Positions 31,001 through 49,810 of a DNA stretch of 64,000 bases are shown here, one piece after another. The position numbers were made by a program, and so were the translations under genes. Source of the DNA: Seriola aureovittata (taxonomy: Eukaryota > Chordata > Actinopteri > Carangiformes > Carangidae); contig NC_079375.1 of NCBI RefSeq assembly GCF_021018895.1, positions 7,844,732-7,908,731 on the forward strand, written 5' to 3'. The notes under the pieces were generated by a model. It was given only the letters and a program-made list of their open reading frames with translations. It searched no databases and was not told where the DNA came from. Each line of letters starts with the position of its first letter. Positions within the stretch are counted from its first letter, which is position 1.

Positions 31001-33411
31001 GTTATGTAAGGCACAGTTAGGAAAAGGAATTAAGATAAAAACTCAGTTTAACTCCACAAATTCATTGACCCTGGGGGGATGTTTTACCAGTTTAACATTT
31101 TTTAAACCCCTAAACAGAGATCCAAATTGAATGGAAACCAGTTCTCCGTGCCATTAGCGGGGCGTTTACAGCCTGCAGTGTTACCAACATGAGGCGTTTG
31201 GCCATAACTTTTTAGAAACTTTTACTTTTTTTTTTTTTTCAAAAACCAAATGTAGAGACTTTTTAGACAAAGCTTGACTACTTAGAAGAGAGTCCGCGAT
31301 GAAGGCCACGAGCCGAAATGCATCGGTTTGATAAAGTTTACTGCTGCTGCTGTTGGTGGAGTTTTGACCTCTTTGGACTTTTTCCTTTCTCCATGCACAT
31401 TGAAACCTTTGTTTCTACTTAGACAAGAGATCCCAGTAACGCCCTGCCCTGCGTCTACTCTGTTGTTCAGTGAGTGGCAGAGAGACAGAGGCTGTGCACT
31501 GTGTGAGAGACGACATCCGTCTGCTTTAAGCTGTAGCCCACAGCTACTACTAAAAAGTACAAACAGGGGCGTCGTGTGGCGTAGTGGTCTAAGCAGGCAT
31601 GTGTAGAGGCTACAGTCCTCGCTGCAGTTGGCCCCCGGTTCGAATCCCGCATTGGACGGCCCTTCGCTGCATGTCATTCCCCCTCTCTCTGCCTCCCCGT
31701 TTCCTGTCTCTCTCCACTATACTGTCCATTAAAGGCATAAAAAGCCCCAAAAAATATACTTTAAAAAATAAAAAGTACAAACAGTTAAAGACGGTAAAGG
31801 AAAATACGGAAGAACAAAATGATTTCGGCACTAATCTCCCTCCGTACATTCTGTTGATCTCAGTCGCCTCACAGCCGAGCTCTTTCTCCCTGTAAAAGGG
31901 AGGCTGTGGCTTTAATGCACTTGGCGGTTGATAAGCGTTGCAGATTTAAAAGAGGGATCGGTTCGCTCAGTGTAACTGCTCCGATACGAGATGAGTGTGA
32001 GGTGAGTGAAGCCAGATACTGAACGTGTCTCTGAGAAGTGACAGTGTGGATGTTGATGTGAAGCAGAGCCGAGAGGAGCGCCGTTCATCTGGGCTCAGGA
32101 AATTAAAGGAATACTGTCCCCGCAAAGTGACACCTACGCACATGTACAGGCGGTCTCGAGGTCGTGCGGGAGATCAAAGGATGAAGAAGCTGGTGGGGGG
32201 GGGGGGGGGGGGGCTGGGTGGTCGACCTGCTGAGATGAACTTTGACTTTCAGCCTCTTCCCAAAGTGCAGTGGGGGTTTAAATCCCCGGGAGATCCAAAA
32301 CAACCGGATTTGTGAAACAGGAAAACATTTGGCTGGTGAACTCTTCTTCATCTGAAACCCACTTCAAACCAGCAGGGGCGGGTCCAGCAACTCTCTGTTG
32401 TCGGTTGGTTGGTTGGTTGGTTGGGGGGGGGGGGGGACGCCTTGAAGGAATTTCTTCAAATCTGGCACAAATCCTCAGTTGGACTCAAGGATGAACTGAT
32501 TAGATTTTGGTGGTCAAAGGTCAAAGGTCACTGTGACTTCACAGAACATGTTTTTTGGCCATAGCTCAAGAATTCACACGCTATTTATGACAAAATACAC
32601 TTAATACCATTTATTGAATTCTTTCTTCTTCACTACATATATGAGTTCTGGTCGTTCTGCATCTCCTCGTGGTCATTTTGCCTTTTTAGCCCTTTTTTAG
32701 TTGTTTTCTTTTGCGCGCCGTTTTGCATGTCTATGTGGTCACTTTATGTTTCTTTATAGTCTACTACAGCTATTCTCTAGTTTTACGAGTTGTAAAACGA
32801 CACATAAAATGAGATGGTGCGTGTCGTGGTTGCTTTATGTCTTGTTTTGTGTTTCATATTTTGTCTCTGGCTTTTGTGCTTTTGTGTTTTTTTTCTAAGT
32901 CTCTGTCGTCATTTTGTTCCTTTTAGTCGTCTTGTGCCTCTGTGGTTGTTCTGTCTCTCTTTGTACTCATTCTGTGTGTCATTGTGGTTTTGTGTCTCTT
33001 TTCGTGCAACTCTGTCTTCTTGTTTTACATCTCTCTGTAGTTATTTTGTGTCTCTTCATAGTTGCTTTGAGTTGTTCAACAAGAACAAACACAGGTCCTG
33101 GTCCTGGTCCTGGTCCTGGTCCTGGTCCTGGTCCTGGTCCTGGTCCTGGGTTCCCGTGCTCTGTAGACCTGCTCTGTAATCTATCCATGATCCTATCAAG
33201 CCAAATACCTAGCACCTTCTGACTCTGGTAGTTGGCGGACTTGGGGGGCCCATACCACCCCATCCAGCCCCTCTGGCCCTGCCCCTGCAAACCAACAGGC
33301 TCTCAGATCAGCTTTGACAGACAGATATTGCTCTACATGCCGACAAGGAGGCTTTATTAAAGCTCTTTCATGTGGAACACAAATACATGCATCTGACTCT
33401 GAGCGCTGGAC

Positions 33412-33451
<40 letters not shown>

Positions 33452-36400
33452 ACAGATGTTATGGCGGTGGAGTTTTCCTCCTGGACAGACTTTTTACAAC
33501 GCGCTGAAGACAACCTGTAGCTTGAAGCATCAGTATAGTTCTCATTTTTCCTCATTTCTCATTTTTTCTGACAGCACTAGCCCTATGACCACTTTGAGTA
33601 AGTTTCCACTCTAAACACGTTATCTATGCCAAACACTGGCTACTTTGAAGTGTGTATCTGCGAGTGGTTAGAGCAGCCCTGCAGAGGAGCGGCGGGGAGA
33701 GGAGAGGACAGTTTGTATTTTAGAGGAAGGGAGGAGGCAGGAGGGAGGACACAGAGGGAGGACCCATGTGTACGCTTTATCTAAAACAGCTGCTCTGGCT
33801 CTGCTGTTCGCACTGGTTTGTAATCCAATTCCTCTGTCAAACTCCGCTCCTCATTAAATGATTTACCCATTAGCTATAATTCACTTTGACTCATTTCAAG
33901 GGTTAGAAAGATCATATCTGAGGATGTGGGGACTTTGTCGAGTGATTGCTACTGTATTTGGAAATTAAATGAAGTGTTAAAAAGACCCTGATTGAGACAA
34001 GATACTCTGACAGCGGTGTGGTTTGACTGAACTGCGCTCGTGAGCTGAAATGTGTGAAGCAATTAAACTGTTAAACCTGTGTGTTTTCAGTGCAGTAATG
34101 ATTTGCAAATAAACTCCCTTGCCAATGCGCTTAAAGGGTCAGTCCACTAAATTACAAAAGAAGTAGAAGTCAGTGCTGGGACTAGCGCAGAGGAAACCCG
34201 GGTCATGTTCTTGGTAACATCTGTGAGTTTTGGAAGAGTTTAAAGACATGAAGAGGAGTTTAAGTTCAGTAATGACACAGGTTGGGTTTTTAAAAGCTAA
34301 TTCTGATATTTTTCAGACTAAGTTTACAGTTTGATGGTTTTTAGGCAAAATAAATAAAATAAAATAAAAATTTTGTGTTATCCACCTAAATTGCATACCT
34401 GGCAGTGTAGAGAACCCGTTAAAGGAAACAATATTTAGATCACAATGTAGTGAAAGTAATAACGAACAGTTAAATGAATAAATACAAATGTGAAAAATTG
34501 TACATTTATTTTTTTTGATACTCTTTAAATTTTAGTTTACTTTGGTTTAGTTGCTGTGGAGAGATTTGAACTTATAGACTCAGTATTTCCTAATACTAGC
34601 TGCAGACCTGACCCCAGTGCAATGGAAGTAAATGGAATTGGGTTTGTAAAGCTCACAGCATTGAAATGTACTTTTTCAGTGTCAAGTAAAAATAAACAGT
34701 AATTCAGTAGTATCACTCAGTTTTTATAGGGCCTATTTACTCAGTTGTAACTACTTGTCTCTGGAAATAGATGTTGCTCTTTTGATATTTTGAAATGTAA
34801 CTTTCATTGTATTGGTGTTGCAGCAGAAATCTCAGATGAATATGAAAACCTGCTCAACTAAACCCAACTATGTGACCCAACTATCTGCATGATGTGACCC
34901 GTTAATGTCTTCCTGCATCTCTTTGTGTCAGGTATGTGTAACCCCAAGAACTACAGCGACTCTCCGGCCACGTCGAAGAGCACCGTTGAGGAGCTCCACC
35001 GTCCCATCCCCTCGCTGTTCCGCGCCCTCACGGAAGGCGACGCGCCGATCAACATGATGGTTGTGTCCTTCCCCGTCGCAGAGGAGCTGTCCCATCATGA
35101 GAACTTGGTGTCCTTCCTGGAGTCGCTCGACAACCAGCACCAGAACGTGTCGGTGCCCGGCAACAGCATCCACGCCAGCTACGACACTCAAGGTAACGCC
35201 AGACTCATCCAAAGTTATTTCAGCTCACTAAAATGTATTTGTTCACACTTGTCATAAGCTTCTCATAGACATATGAATCCATATATTGAGAGTCACTCTT
35301 TACAGGAAGGTGAAGACTCAGTTTTTCAAAGTAAAAGAGAGGTTCTCATGGGTCTAAAAATTGTGTCCATCCTACAGTAACTTGCATTTAACTTGAGAAT
35401 TTCCAATTGTGAACTTGTACGTCTATAATAACATTTAAGAGGGAAATGTTGTAGGGCTGCCACAGACCATTATTTTCCGTCACAGTTTAATCTGGTGATT
35501 ACTTTCTTGATTAAATGTTTTGTCAATAAAATGTCAGATAATGGTGAAAAATGCCAAAGTTTGATCTGCAGTTTAGTGTCAGATATCTCAGTGTAAAGCA
35601 GAAGAGTCCTCCAATCCACATATGAAGAGGCTGCAACCGGTGAATGTTTGGTACTTTTGCTTTAAGAAAAAGACTAAAACCATCAATCGATTATCAACTT
35701 AGTTGTTCATTAATTTTAGTCGTTTAGCAGACTAATCATTCCAGATGCACTTTTTACTCCCCTACATGTAATCAACAGCTGTAGTCAGTATTTACATTGC
35801 TGATTCAATTTTATACAAAAATAAAATAAATAAAATCAAATGCGTTTTTACAGATTAAACTACCTGAAGTTTCTCACTCTCGACCAGCTACAACATTCAA
35901 ACACCGCCCCGGGCTGATGTATCAGAAATAAAGATTCACAGCTCTAAAAATATATTATGTGTAATGAATACTTGTGCCACTGCCCGTGACTATCTTACAT
36001 GAACCGAAGATGGATCCTTCTATTTTAAGACACGTGAAAGCAGCTGTGATTAAGTGTATGAGTGAGTTTCTCATTTGAAAGCTGTGCTGAAACGTTAAGA
36101 TTATCAATCAGTTTTTCAATCCCCAGATTATTAATCAATGGCAAGTTTAAAAAAGGCAGTTGCCTGTTAAAGTCATGAGTCAGGCGAAAACATGAAACAT
36201 TGGCTGGTTCCAGCTCCTCAGGTGTGAATATTTTCTGTTTTATATCATTACAAATTAAATATCTATGGGGGGTTTTTGACTGTTGGTTGAACAAAACAAG
36301 TAATTTGAAGATGTCACCTGGGAAATCTTTTGTGACATTTTTCAACATTTTATGACATTTTATATAATTACTGTTACCAAGATAGAGTGGGTTGTCACTT

Positions 36401-37550
36401 GGCATTTGATGACGCGCTGTCTCACATTGGTTGTGAGCCTCTGCATCATTGCTTGCGTCAAATCCACATGACTAATAAAATTTTTGAATGAGTTACACAT
36501 GAATTACACCACATGAGAAAATTCAAGATTTACTTACATTTTTCTTGTTATTACATAGTTTTCTGGTCATGTCGGGTCCAGTCAGATTTTTCATTTGCAT
36601 CTTTGCCCGCCGTGCTAATAAAATCAGGCCCGACCCAGAGCTGGAGTAGACTACAAAGTCTTCATGAGACCAGTTCGGGTTGGGTCAGACTTTCATGGCT
36701 TCAGGGAAACGGTGCTGCCAGAAGGTCTCCAGTTCATGGAATTGTAACTGGGTTGAAAGTGTTGTTCTGCTGCCATTTTTTATTTTCATTTGCGGCTGTT
36801 TTGGCTCCCTCTCTCTAAACCAGGGCTATTTGCTATAAAGACACACTCATAATAGGAGCGTTCCCGCAGAGCTGAGCAGTTAACTCATTAAGCTCACCAA
36901 AACATATGGTCATACTTAGCTGCTGCAAATTCATTTCATCCCTGAAGTAAAAAAGTAGGAGCATTGAGGGTTAAAGGTAATTACTTTAAAATGTTGCTTG
37001 TTTTCATAAACCACATTTACTGGATTTGTGACTCACGTCTTCTGCTTTGCCTGTCCCTTTTTTTTTTTTTAATTTCAGAAAACATGTGCACAGTGGTCTA
37101 CTTTGACGACTGCGTGTCTATCCGTCAGTGTAAACTTTACTGTGAGTCAATGGGAGGATCCAAGTACCGCTGGTTTCACAATGCGTGCTGCCAGTGCATC
37201 GGACCCGAGTGCGTAGACTACGGCAGCAAGGCTGTGAAGTGCATGAACTGTCTTTTCTGAAGTGCGGGACATATTGGTACCAAATGTCTGGGCTATACCA
37301 GAGGACTGAGGGCAGAGGAAACTATGACTGTTATGTGTTAGCATTCCTCGGTTACCTTGTAAAATACCCCCTACACCCCTCCTCCTACCCCTGCAAATTG
37401 TTTTTATTCTGCTGTTATATTTCACTGTATATTTTTAGATATGTTTTCAATAGTGTTTTTTACTAGAGGTGTATATGAATAATGTATTTTTACAATTATG
37501 GTCTGCTAAATCCCAGTCTCATGATGCCAAATAAAGAAAAGTTTGGTGAC
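22336..37550 (+). CDS. twsg1: twsg1: twisted gastrulation BMP signalling modulator 1 (coding 22369-37260)
   Basis: Coding exons are 22369-22512, 30395-30494, 34932-35192 and 37079-37260, joining to 228 residues (human 223). A hydrophobic signal peptide covers about residues 1-32 ([13 protein letters not shown]), so the product is secreted. The mature N-terminal Cys-rich module begins [13 protein letters not shown] and continues [10 protein letters not shown] and ECCDCVGMC; it is the BMP-binding part in the known family. The middle has [20 protein letters not shown] and [18 protein letters not shown]. The C-terminal Cys-rich domain runs [15 protein letters not shown] to VKCMNCLF. Sequons NCS, NYS and NVS are present. 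TWSG1 binds BMPs and chordin outside the cell and can enhance or inhibit BMP signalling. AATAAA at 37530-37535 marks the 3' end. Confidence 0.96.
23701..23849. repeat. (TG)n microsatellite, longest in the window
   Basis: An uninterrupted TG run of about 75 bp is followed by GC-interrupted TG blocks containing CACAAGTGCG twice. Confidence 0.95.
24063..24360 (+). repeat. Dispersed teleost repeat of the ATTAGTCGA type, nearly full copy
   Basis: It starts GAGCTGAAACGATTAGTCGA and continues GGCAAATGTTCACTGGTTCC, GTGAGGATCTTCTGC, GACTGTTGGTTTGACAGAGC and GGGCTTTGGGAAATTGTGAT. This is one of the better preserved copies here. Confidence 0.65.
24480..24770. repeat. Probable dispersed repeat with GGGGCCC words
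   Basis: It contains GCAGGGCCCGCCTTAG, GGGGCCCTCAGCAG and GGGGCCCCTGGACAG. The style is that of a common fish transposon end, but no ends or duplication were found. Confidence 0.3.
25060..25295. repeat. Dispersed teleost repeat of the ATTAGTCGA type, decayed copy
   Basis: It contains ATTATCTGATCGATCAATTT, AGCAACAGCCCAAAGGTGTT and a terminal block ending CTAATCGCTTCAGCTCTG, the reverse form of the family's GAGCTGAAACGATTAG start. Confidence 0.55.
25926..25966. repeat. Short (GT)n microsatellite
   Basis: Interrupted GT dinucleotides (TATTAT interruption) in a G-rich surround. Confidence 0.9.
26092..26158. repeat. (CA)n microsatellite
   Basis: About 67 bp of CA with one GAGA interruption. It lies only about 130 bp after the GT array at 25926, in the opposite strand sense, so the two could pair as an inverted repeat. 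Confidence 0.95.
26400..26436. repeat. Poly(A) plus (AAG)n tract
   Basis: An A-run followed by about five AGA/AAG units, at the end of a partial ATTAGTCGA-type copy that begins AAGGCTGCAACTAAAGATTA. Confidence 0.8.
26770..27140 (+). repeat. Dispersed teleost repeat of the TTTTGACATTTTGGGAAATA / GCTTAGCTTAGC type
   Basis: It contains TTTTGACATTTTGGGAAATA, a T-run of more than 25 bases, GAGAAGATCGATGCCACTC, five TTAGC units (26890-26913), CAGTTAGCCTGGCTC and TACCAGCACCTTAACCATGG. The first block recurs at about 44330 in ralbp1. Confidence 0.6.
27981..28065. repeat. (TG)n microsatellite
   Basis: About 85 bp of TG with a single GG interruption. Confidence 0.95.
28155..28450 (+). repeat. Dispersed teleost repeat (GGAATTTCTTCA type), copy A
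   Basis: It contains GATATCTCAGGAACGCCTGC, GGAATTTCTTCAGATTTGGC, CACTTGGACTCAAGGATTAA and GGTGGCCAAAGGTCAAGGTC. A second copy lies at 32437-32640 in the next intron in the same orientation. No protein is encoded. Confidence 0.7.
29817..29864. repeat. Nested inverted repeat (cruciform) with CCAAT in both arms
   Basis: The outer arms are perfect 12-mers: CAGCCAATCAGA at 29817-29828 and TCTGATTGGCTG at 29853-29864. Inside, GAGGCTC (29835-29841) and GAGCCTC (29843-29849) form a second perfect stem around a one-base loop. Confidence 0.85.
29881..30985. repeat. Two copies of an AAATCCTGCAAGG-containing repeat
   Basis: 29881-29946 and 30921-30985 share TCAAATAA starts, an AACACTC(A/G)G(A/G)GAGAACA block and AAATCCTGCAAGG ends. 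They lie about 1.04 kb apart on either side of a twsg1 exon. Confidence 0.5.
31567..31768 (+). mobile_element. tRNA-derived SINE with perfect 16-bp target-site duplication
   Basis: The head carries an RNA polymerase III box A (TGGCGTAGTGG, 31577-31587) and a perfect box B (GGTTCGAATCC, 31637-31647), 50 bp apart as in a tRNA gene. The body continues CTTCGCTGCATGTCATTCCC and a C/T-rich tract, and ends in an A-rich tail. The 16-mer TAAAAAGTACAAACAG flanks it at 31551-31566 and 31769-31784 with no mismatch. It is not a working tRNA gene, since the 3' half does not fold as a tRNA. Confidence 0.9.
32195..32436. repeat. Two G homopolymers and a (GGTT)n array
   Basis: A 19-base G run at 32195-32213 and a 14-base G run at 32423-32436. 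The second is directly preceded by about five GGTT units (32403-32422). Both could form G-quadruplexes. Confidence 0.85.
32437..32640 (+). repeat. Dispersed teleost repeat (GGAATTTCTTCA type), copy B
   Basis: GCCTTGAAGGAATTTCTTCA, CTCAAGGATGAACTGATTAG, GGTGGTCAAAGGTCAAAGGT and TTGGCCATAGCTCAAGAATT match copy A at 28155 in order. Confidence 0.7.
32640..33075. repeat. Degenerate minisatellite of a GTGTCTCTTTGTGGTCATTTT-like unit
   Basis: Words such as TTTTGTGTCTCTTTTCG, TTATTTTGTGTCTCTTCATA and TCGTCATTTTGTTCC recur every roughly 25-40 bp. The array is diverged, and open frames across it come from the repeat, not from a gene. Confidence 0.6.
33094..33149. repeat. (GGTCCT)9 hexanucleotide array
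   Basis: Nine perfect GGTCCT units plus GG. It directly follows the degenerate minisatellite. Confidence 0.95.
33415..33450. repeat. (CTG)12 trinucleotide array
   Basis: Twelve perfect CTG units (36 bp) in twsg1 intron 3. The poly-Ala, poly-Cys and poly-Gln frames across it are not supported as genes. Confidence 0.95.
35454..35752 (+). repeat. Dispersed teleost repeat of the ATTAGTCGA type, full-length-like copy
   Basis: GGGCTGCCACAGACCATTAT opens it. AAAATGTCAGATAATGGTGA, AAGAGGCTGCAACCGGTGAA, CATCAATCGATTATCAACTT and GCAGACTAATCATTCCAGAT follow. Confidence 0.6.
36085..36390. repeat. Dispersed teleost repeat of the ATTAGTCGA type, further copy
   Basis: It contains GAAACATTGGCTGGTTCCAG, GACTGTTGGTTGAACAAAAC and GAAGATGTCACCTGGGAAAT, matching the copy at 24063 in order. 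Confidence 0.6.
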
Positions 37551-38920
37551 GTGGACTGCTTTGTCTCACAGGAAGGAGTCTGATTTTCAAATGTCTTTTC
37601 TTCACGTACTATATTTTGTTAAAAAAAAAATGTATAAAAAGGCCCAGCATGAGTGGAATAGTAAATGTTTGTCTTCTCTGTTGCCTGTCTCCTGCTCTAA
37701 TCTTAGCCTAGTGTTGCCTGACTCAGGAAACGCATCATTTCCTGGGAAAACAAAGTTGTTATTATACTATTCTGGTCCACAGGTGTTCCAGTGCTCACTG
37801 ACCGTCTCATGCAAGCGGAGGGGAAAGGGAACGTTTGCTGATGCCAATCTCTCACCGCCACACACAAATGCTCTTTGTAATGCCAGTGCATTTTCAAAAG
37901 GCAGCGGGGTGCCCTATCACTGATTCTGTTCCCAATTGGCATGCAACAGCAGTTTGCACAGACTAATGTACCAGACGCACAATGAGACCTTGTTTGTCTT
38001 TTTTTTATGATATTGAGTCACGACCTCATTTTGCTACTGCAGCTGTGGGTTTGGAGCAGACGCTGCCAACAAAGATCAGAGGACCAGTGGTGGAAGAAGC
38101 ATTCAGATCCTTTTAATTAAATAATCCATTACAAATAAGAGGCCTGCATGAAATAACCTACTTAAGTAAAAGTACAGAGGTATTATCGACAAAATGTACT
38201 TTCAATATCAAACCAAAAGTAGGCCACTTGTTCTCCTGCTCTCTGATTCTATTTGACATTAGATTATTAATACTGGAAAATCAAAGTGTGAGCAGCATTT
38301 TATTGTTGCTCAAGGTAGAGCTAGTCTGAAATATGACCCCATCTACATTTTCTGTAATTAGTCAGAGGTTGAAGATCACTGGTTTAAAGCAATGTGGTGT
38401 ATTTTATATTCTTATACTTTTCTTTATGTAAAATATTAATGTAACTTAACAATGGCTGTAAATGTAGTGGAGTAAAGCGTACAATATTTCCTCTACCTCT
38501 GAATGTAGTAGAATATAAATTTTAATTTGCATAAAATTGAAATACTCATGTAAGGTACAAGTACCTCAAAATTGTAGTCGATGAGTAAATGCTGGCTACT
38601 TGTACCACCACTGCAGAGGGCTAATGTGTTTCATATGTCAGAATGACCACCAGTCCTCTGGGTCCAACCACAGCGTTTGGGAAAGTACACATGATCCAGA
38701 ATAACAAGTGGTTTCACCAAATTTAGATTACAGTTTCTTTTCAAAACAATGTTTGACAGTTTGTCGTGTCCACAGGTTTGAATAACAGCGAACTCGTGGT
38801 TAAGATCAAAACGATACCACAGCCTAAACATCCCTCATTAATTCCAGATCAGTCTTGGCCAAGAAACCTATATACAGTGTACATTTGTGGCGAGAGCTCC
38901 GTGCAACTGAGGCAATTCTA
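37551..38920. other. Intergenic DNA between twsg1 and ralbp1
   Basis: Apart from a hAT-like MITE at 38085-38613, no gene or other repeat is recognised. Short open frames here are not supported by splice sites or protein-like content. Confidence 0.6.
38085..38613. mobile_element. hAT-like MITE with terminal inverted repeats and 8-bp duplication
   Basis: The left end is CAGTGGTGG at 38085 and the right end is its complement CCACCACTG at 38605-38613. The flanking 8-mers are CAGAGGAC (38077-38084) and CAGAGGGC (38614-38621), one mismatch, consistent with a hAT-type 8-bp target duplication. The inside has TACTTAAGTAAAAGTACAGA and no transposase. Confidence 0.75.
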
Positions 38921-38924
38921 TGTC

Positions 38925-39037
38925 GAACTACATTACCCATCGCGCACTTTTGCTGCAGCGCAAGCGCAGATGGGTTTATTTAGTATACGGACAGCCGGAA
39001 GCTCCACTCTGAAATTGACCGAACGGGATAGTGCGGG
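38925..39037 (+). promoter_or_regulatory. ralbp1: ralbp1 core promoter motif cluster and noncoding first exon
   Basis: Three known vertebrate promoter motifs lie within 75 bp: a ZNF143/SBS-like ACTACATTACCCA (38927-38939), an NRF1 palindrome-like GCGCAAGCGCA (38958-38968) and an ETS site CCGGAAG (38995-39001). A donor GGG|gtaaag follows at 39037/39038. The group fits a TATA-less housekeeping promoter. The exact start site is not visible. Confidence 0.6.
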
Positions 39038-41306
39038 GTAAAGTTTCTTGTCTTTTGTGTTTTGCTTGTTCAGCGATAGTACAGCGGTTGCAAAATAGAG
39101 TTTAGCAGCTGTAGCTAACTATGTTTCTAATGTTGGTTTCGTTTGGACGACACAGCGGTTTAAAACGTGACGGACAGGCTGGCTAATCAGCTAGCTGCTA
39201 AACTAGCTGAAGTAACGTTAGCATATGGGCCCTTCCATTCAGAGGACAGCTTCTACTTTATGACAGATTATAGTCTAAATATGCTTAAATTTATTGATAC
39301 ACAAATTAATCTGAGTACTTCAATAGTTAGTTGATGATATATGAGTGTTTGTATTTGGTTAGTTTTCCTTTGGAAACAGGACAGAGCAAGTAAAATCGTG
39401 AGGATAATCTGCCCACAGCGAAGGAAGATTAAGATATCAGACAGACAAAGAGACTTTATTATTAGTTTTATATTTAGAGTTCAGTAAAGACAGTGTTAGT
39501 TAATGTGTTACTGTTGTGTTGCATCAGTTATCACATCTATCTTCTTGGCACACAATGTAATTTCTTAGGAAAACTGTCCACTTCAATTTAAGAGTTGTTT
39601 CTAGTATCAATATGTAAAAGGAGATCTCCAGCTAGCTGTCAGTTTGAAAAACATTTTACAGTAAACAGCAGAGGAAGTTAAAGCTTATCCTTTTTAACCC
39701 CATTACGCACTTGCAGTGATAAAAACATGTAGCCTATAACGTGACAGCTTGGGAGTTCGTTTTTCTGCTCAATTTAACAATAAAAAAAGAAAAGAAAAAA
39801 AGAGCAGCATCAATAAATATCACCTGCACCTTGCAGACTGCAAACCACAAAATGTAATCAGAAAGACAACGTTTGGACGCCATTGCCATAGATCACCATT
39901 ATACAGTGTTATCAGTTGGCACATAGGCTCTTCAATGACAGGTGTGATTAATCCTTTAACCCTCCCTATGTACTAAACATCTCAAACTGATGCAGTAGGA
40001 CACAATGAAAACTCAATTAAAAGTGCAGTTATCCCAATGAGTAGGAGCAGTAATAGGGGCAATAATACATTAAATGTGTGCTATAAAATATATAATTTAA
40101 TGTAATATTATATTTATATATGATATACAGTATATTCTTGGATCCCAACATACATTCATTTAAAAATGTTAATAGGAAAACATCGTGCAAACGTTCACAA
40201 TTTCTTTCATATGTGAGACTAAAAACTAAAAAATCTGATATTTTTTATATATTTTTATTTTTATGTGACCATATGATGACAGGTGTGGTTAACCATCTAA
40301 CCTGGTCAAGGACATGATCAAGAAGTTTTATCTTAAATAGGACTAAATTTTAATTTGCATACAATATTTCATATTCCTGATTATCAAATGATTGTGTGAA
40401 CATCGAGCTCATCAGATGAAAAAATATCTGCTTATCGACACTCATCATGGCTGTTTCTGATAAATCACAGCTTCTATGGTTGGTGAGTTTGACTGTGGTT
40501 TCATTTTTACTGCCTGTGGATGTCAGAAGTAGGACATGGAAGACGGGCTTGTTCATATGGCAGAGCCCCATCTGGTGGGAGGACTTTACCGCTGCAGTTC
40601 TAGAAATGCAGAAATAATGTATGTTAGTCGTATCTTAGCACAAACCTGTATTTTCACTTTGTCCACTTGTCTGACATGGTTTTTGAACTTTGTGTACAAA
40701 GCTGTCTTTTCAGTGACACTTAACTGTAAGCCCCTGTATTTGATATATATTAGCAGTGCATAATAAACATGTAATAATGGCTTTTAACACTTTTTGAATT
40801 TGAAAATTTTGAAGTATTTATTAATGTAGTGTATTTGTCAACAATTATAACTTCTATTAAGTCATATTTTATATTATTACAACTTTGATTTGCTGTATAG
40901 AGCACTGGCAAACTTTTATTTAATCTGATAAACCCATTGAGATTGCGTTCCCTTTTGTGTGCGAGTCCTCTCTACACAAAACATAGTTGAGTCATATACG
41001 ATTGTAGTACATATGCTGACTGGACCAAAACAATTCCAAACATCTTTAAATAGATTAGTTAAAAGTTTATATGATTAAAAAGGACTGGAAAGCTGGTGTT
41101 CCAAGTTCAGTTCACTATATCATCTTTAGTTCAAATGTGGTCTATATTAATAAAAGTCAGCAGACTACTGTCAGATAAATAATACCTGGATATCAACTGA
41201 AAAGATGTAGACCGGCTCTGATCTAAGCAGAATCTGCACTCCCTTGAGATTACCTGAGAGCTCTGCTTTGTATTGTGTGAGTATCTTATTATTCTGTTCA
41301 CTGCAG
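39038..41306 (+). other. ralbp1 intron 1
   Basis: Between the noncoding first exon and the ATG exon, only AT-rich sequence is seen. An ACAGGTGTG(A/G)TTAA word with similar flanks occurs at about 39939 and 40280. No exon is recognised. Confidence 0.55.

Positions 41307-49810
<8,504 letters not shown>

Larger units (their letters stand above)
30495..34931 (+). other. twsg1 intron 3 (4.4 kb)
   Basis: No exon is supported. In order it holds a tRNA-derived SINE, two G homopolymers, repeat copy B of the GGAATTTCTTCA family, a degenerate minisatellite, a (GGTCCT)9 array and a (CTG)12 array, then AT-rich sequence to the acceptor at 34931. Confidence 0.65.
35193..37078 (+). other. Last twsg1 intron
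   Basis: No exon is seen. It carries two ATTAGTCGA-type repeats (35454-35752 and 36085-36390) and ends in a long T-run before aatttcag at 37071-37078. Confidence 0.6.

Noticed and set aside
31577..31650. A functional tRNA gene
   Set aside because: Boxes A and B are good, but the acceptor stem and 3' half do not fold, and the sequence runs into a SINE body with an A-rich tail and target duplication.
32814..33222. Open frames with Ser-Trp or Pro-Gly repeats
   Set aside because: They are translations of the (GGTCCT)9 array and the degenerate minisatellite, with no splice sites or conserved start.
33314..33614. Poly-Ala, poly-Cys and poly-Gln frames
   Set aside because: They are produced by the (CTG)12 array in an intron. 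No flanking coding sequence is supported.
38766..39041. A 91-codon frame over the ralbp1 promoter
   Set aside because: It overlaps the promoter motif cluster and the noncoding first exon. Its text has no recognisable domain, and the real start is in the exon at 41307.
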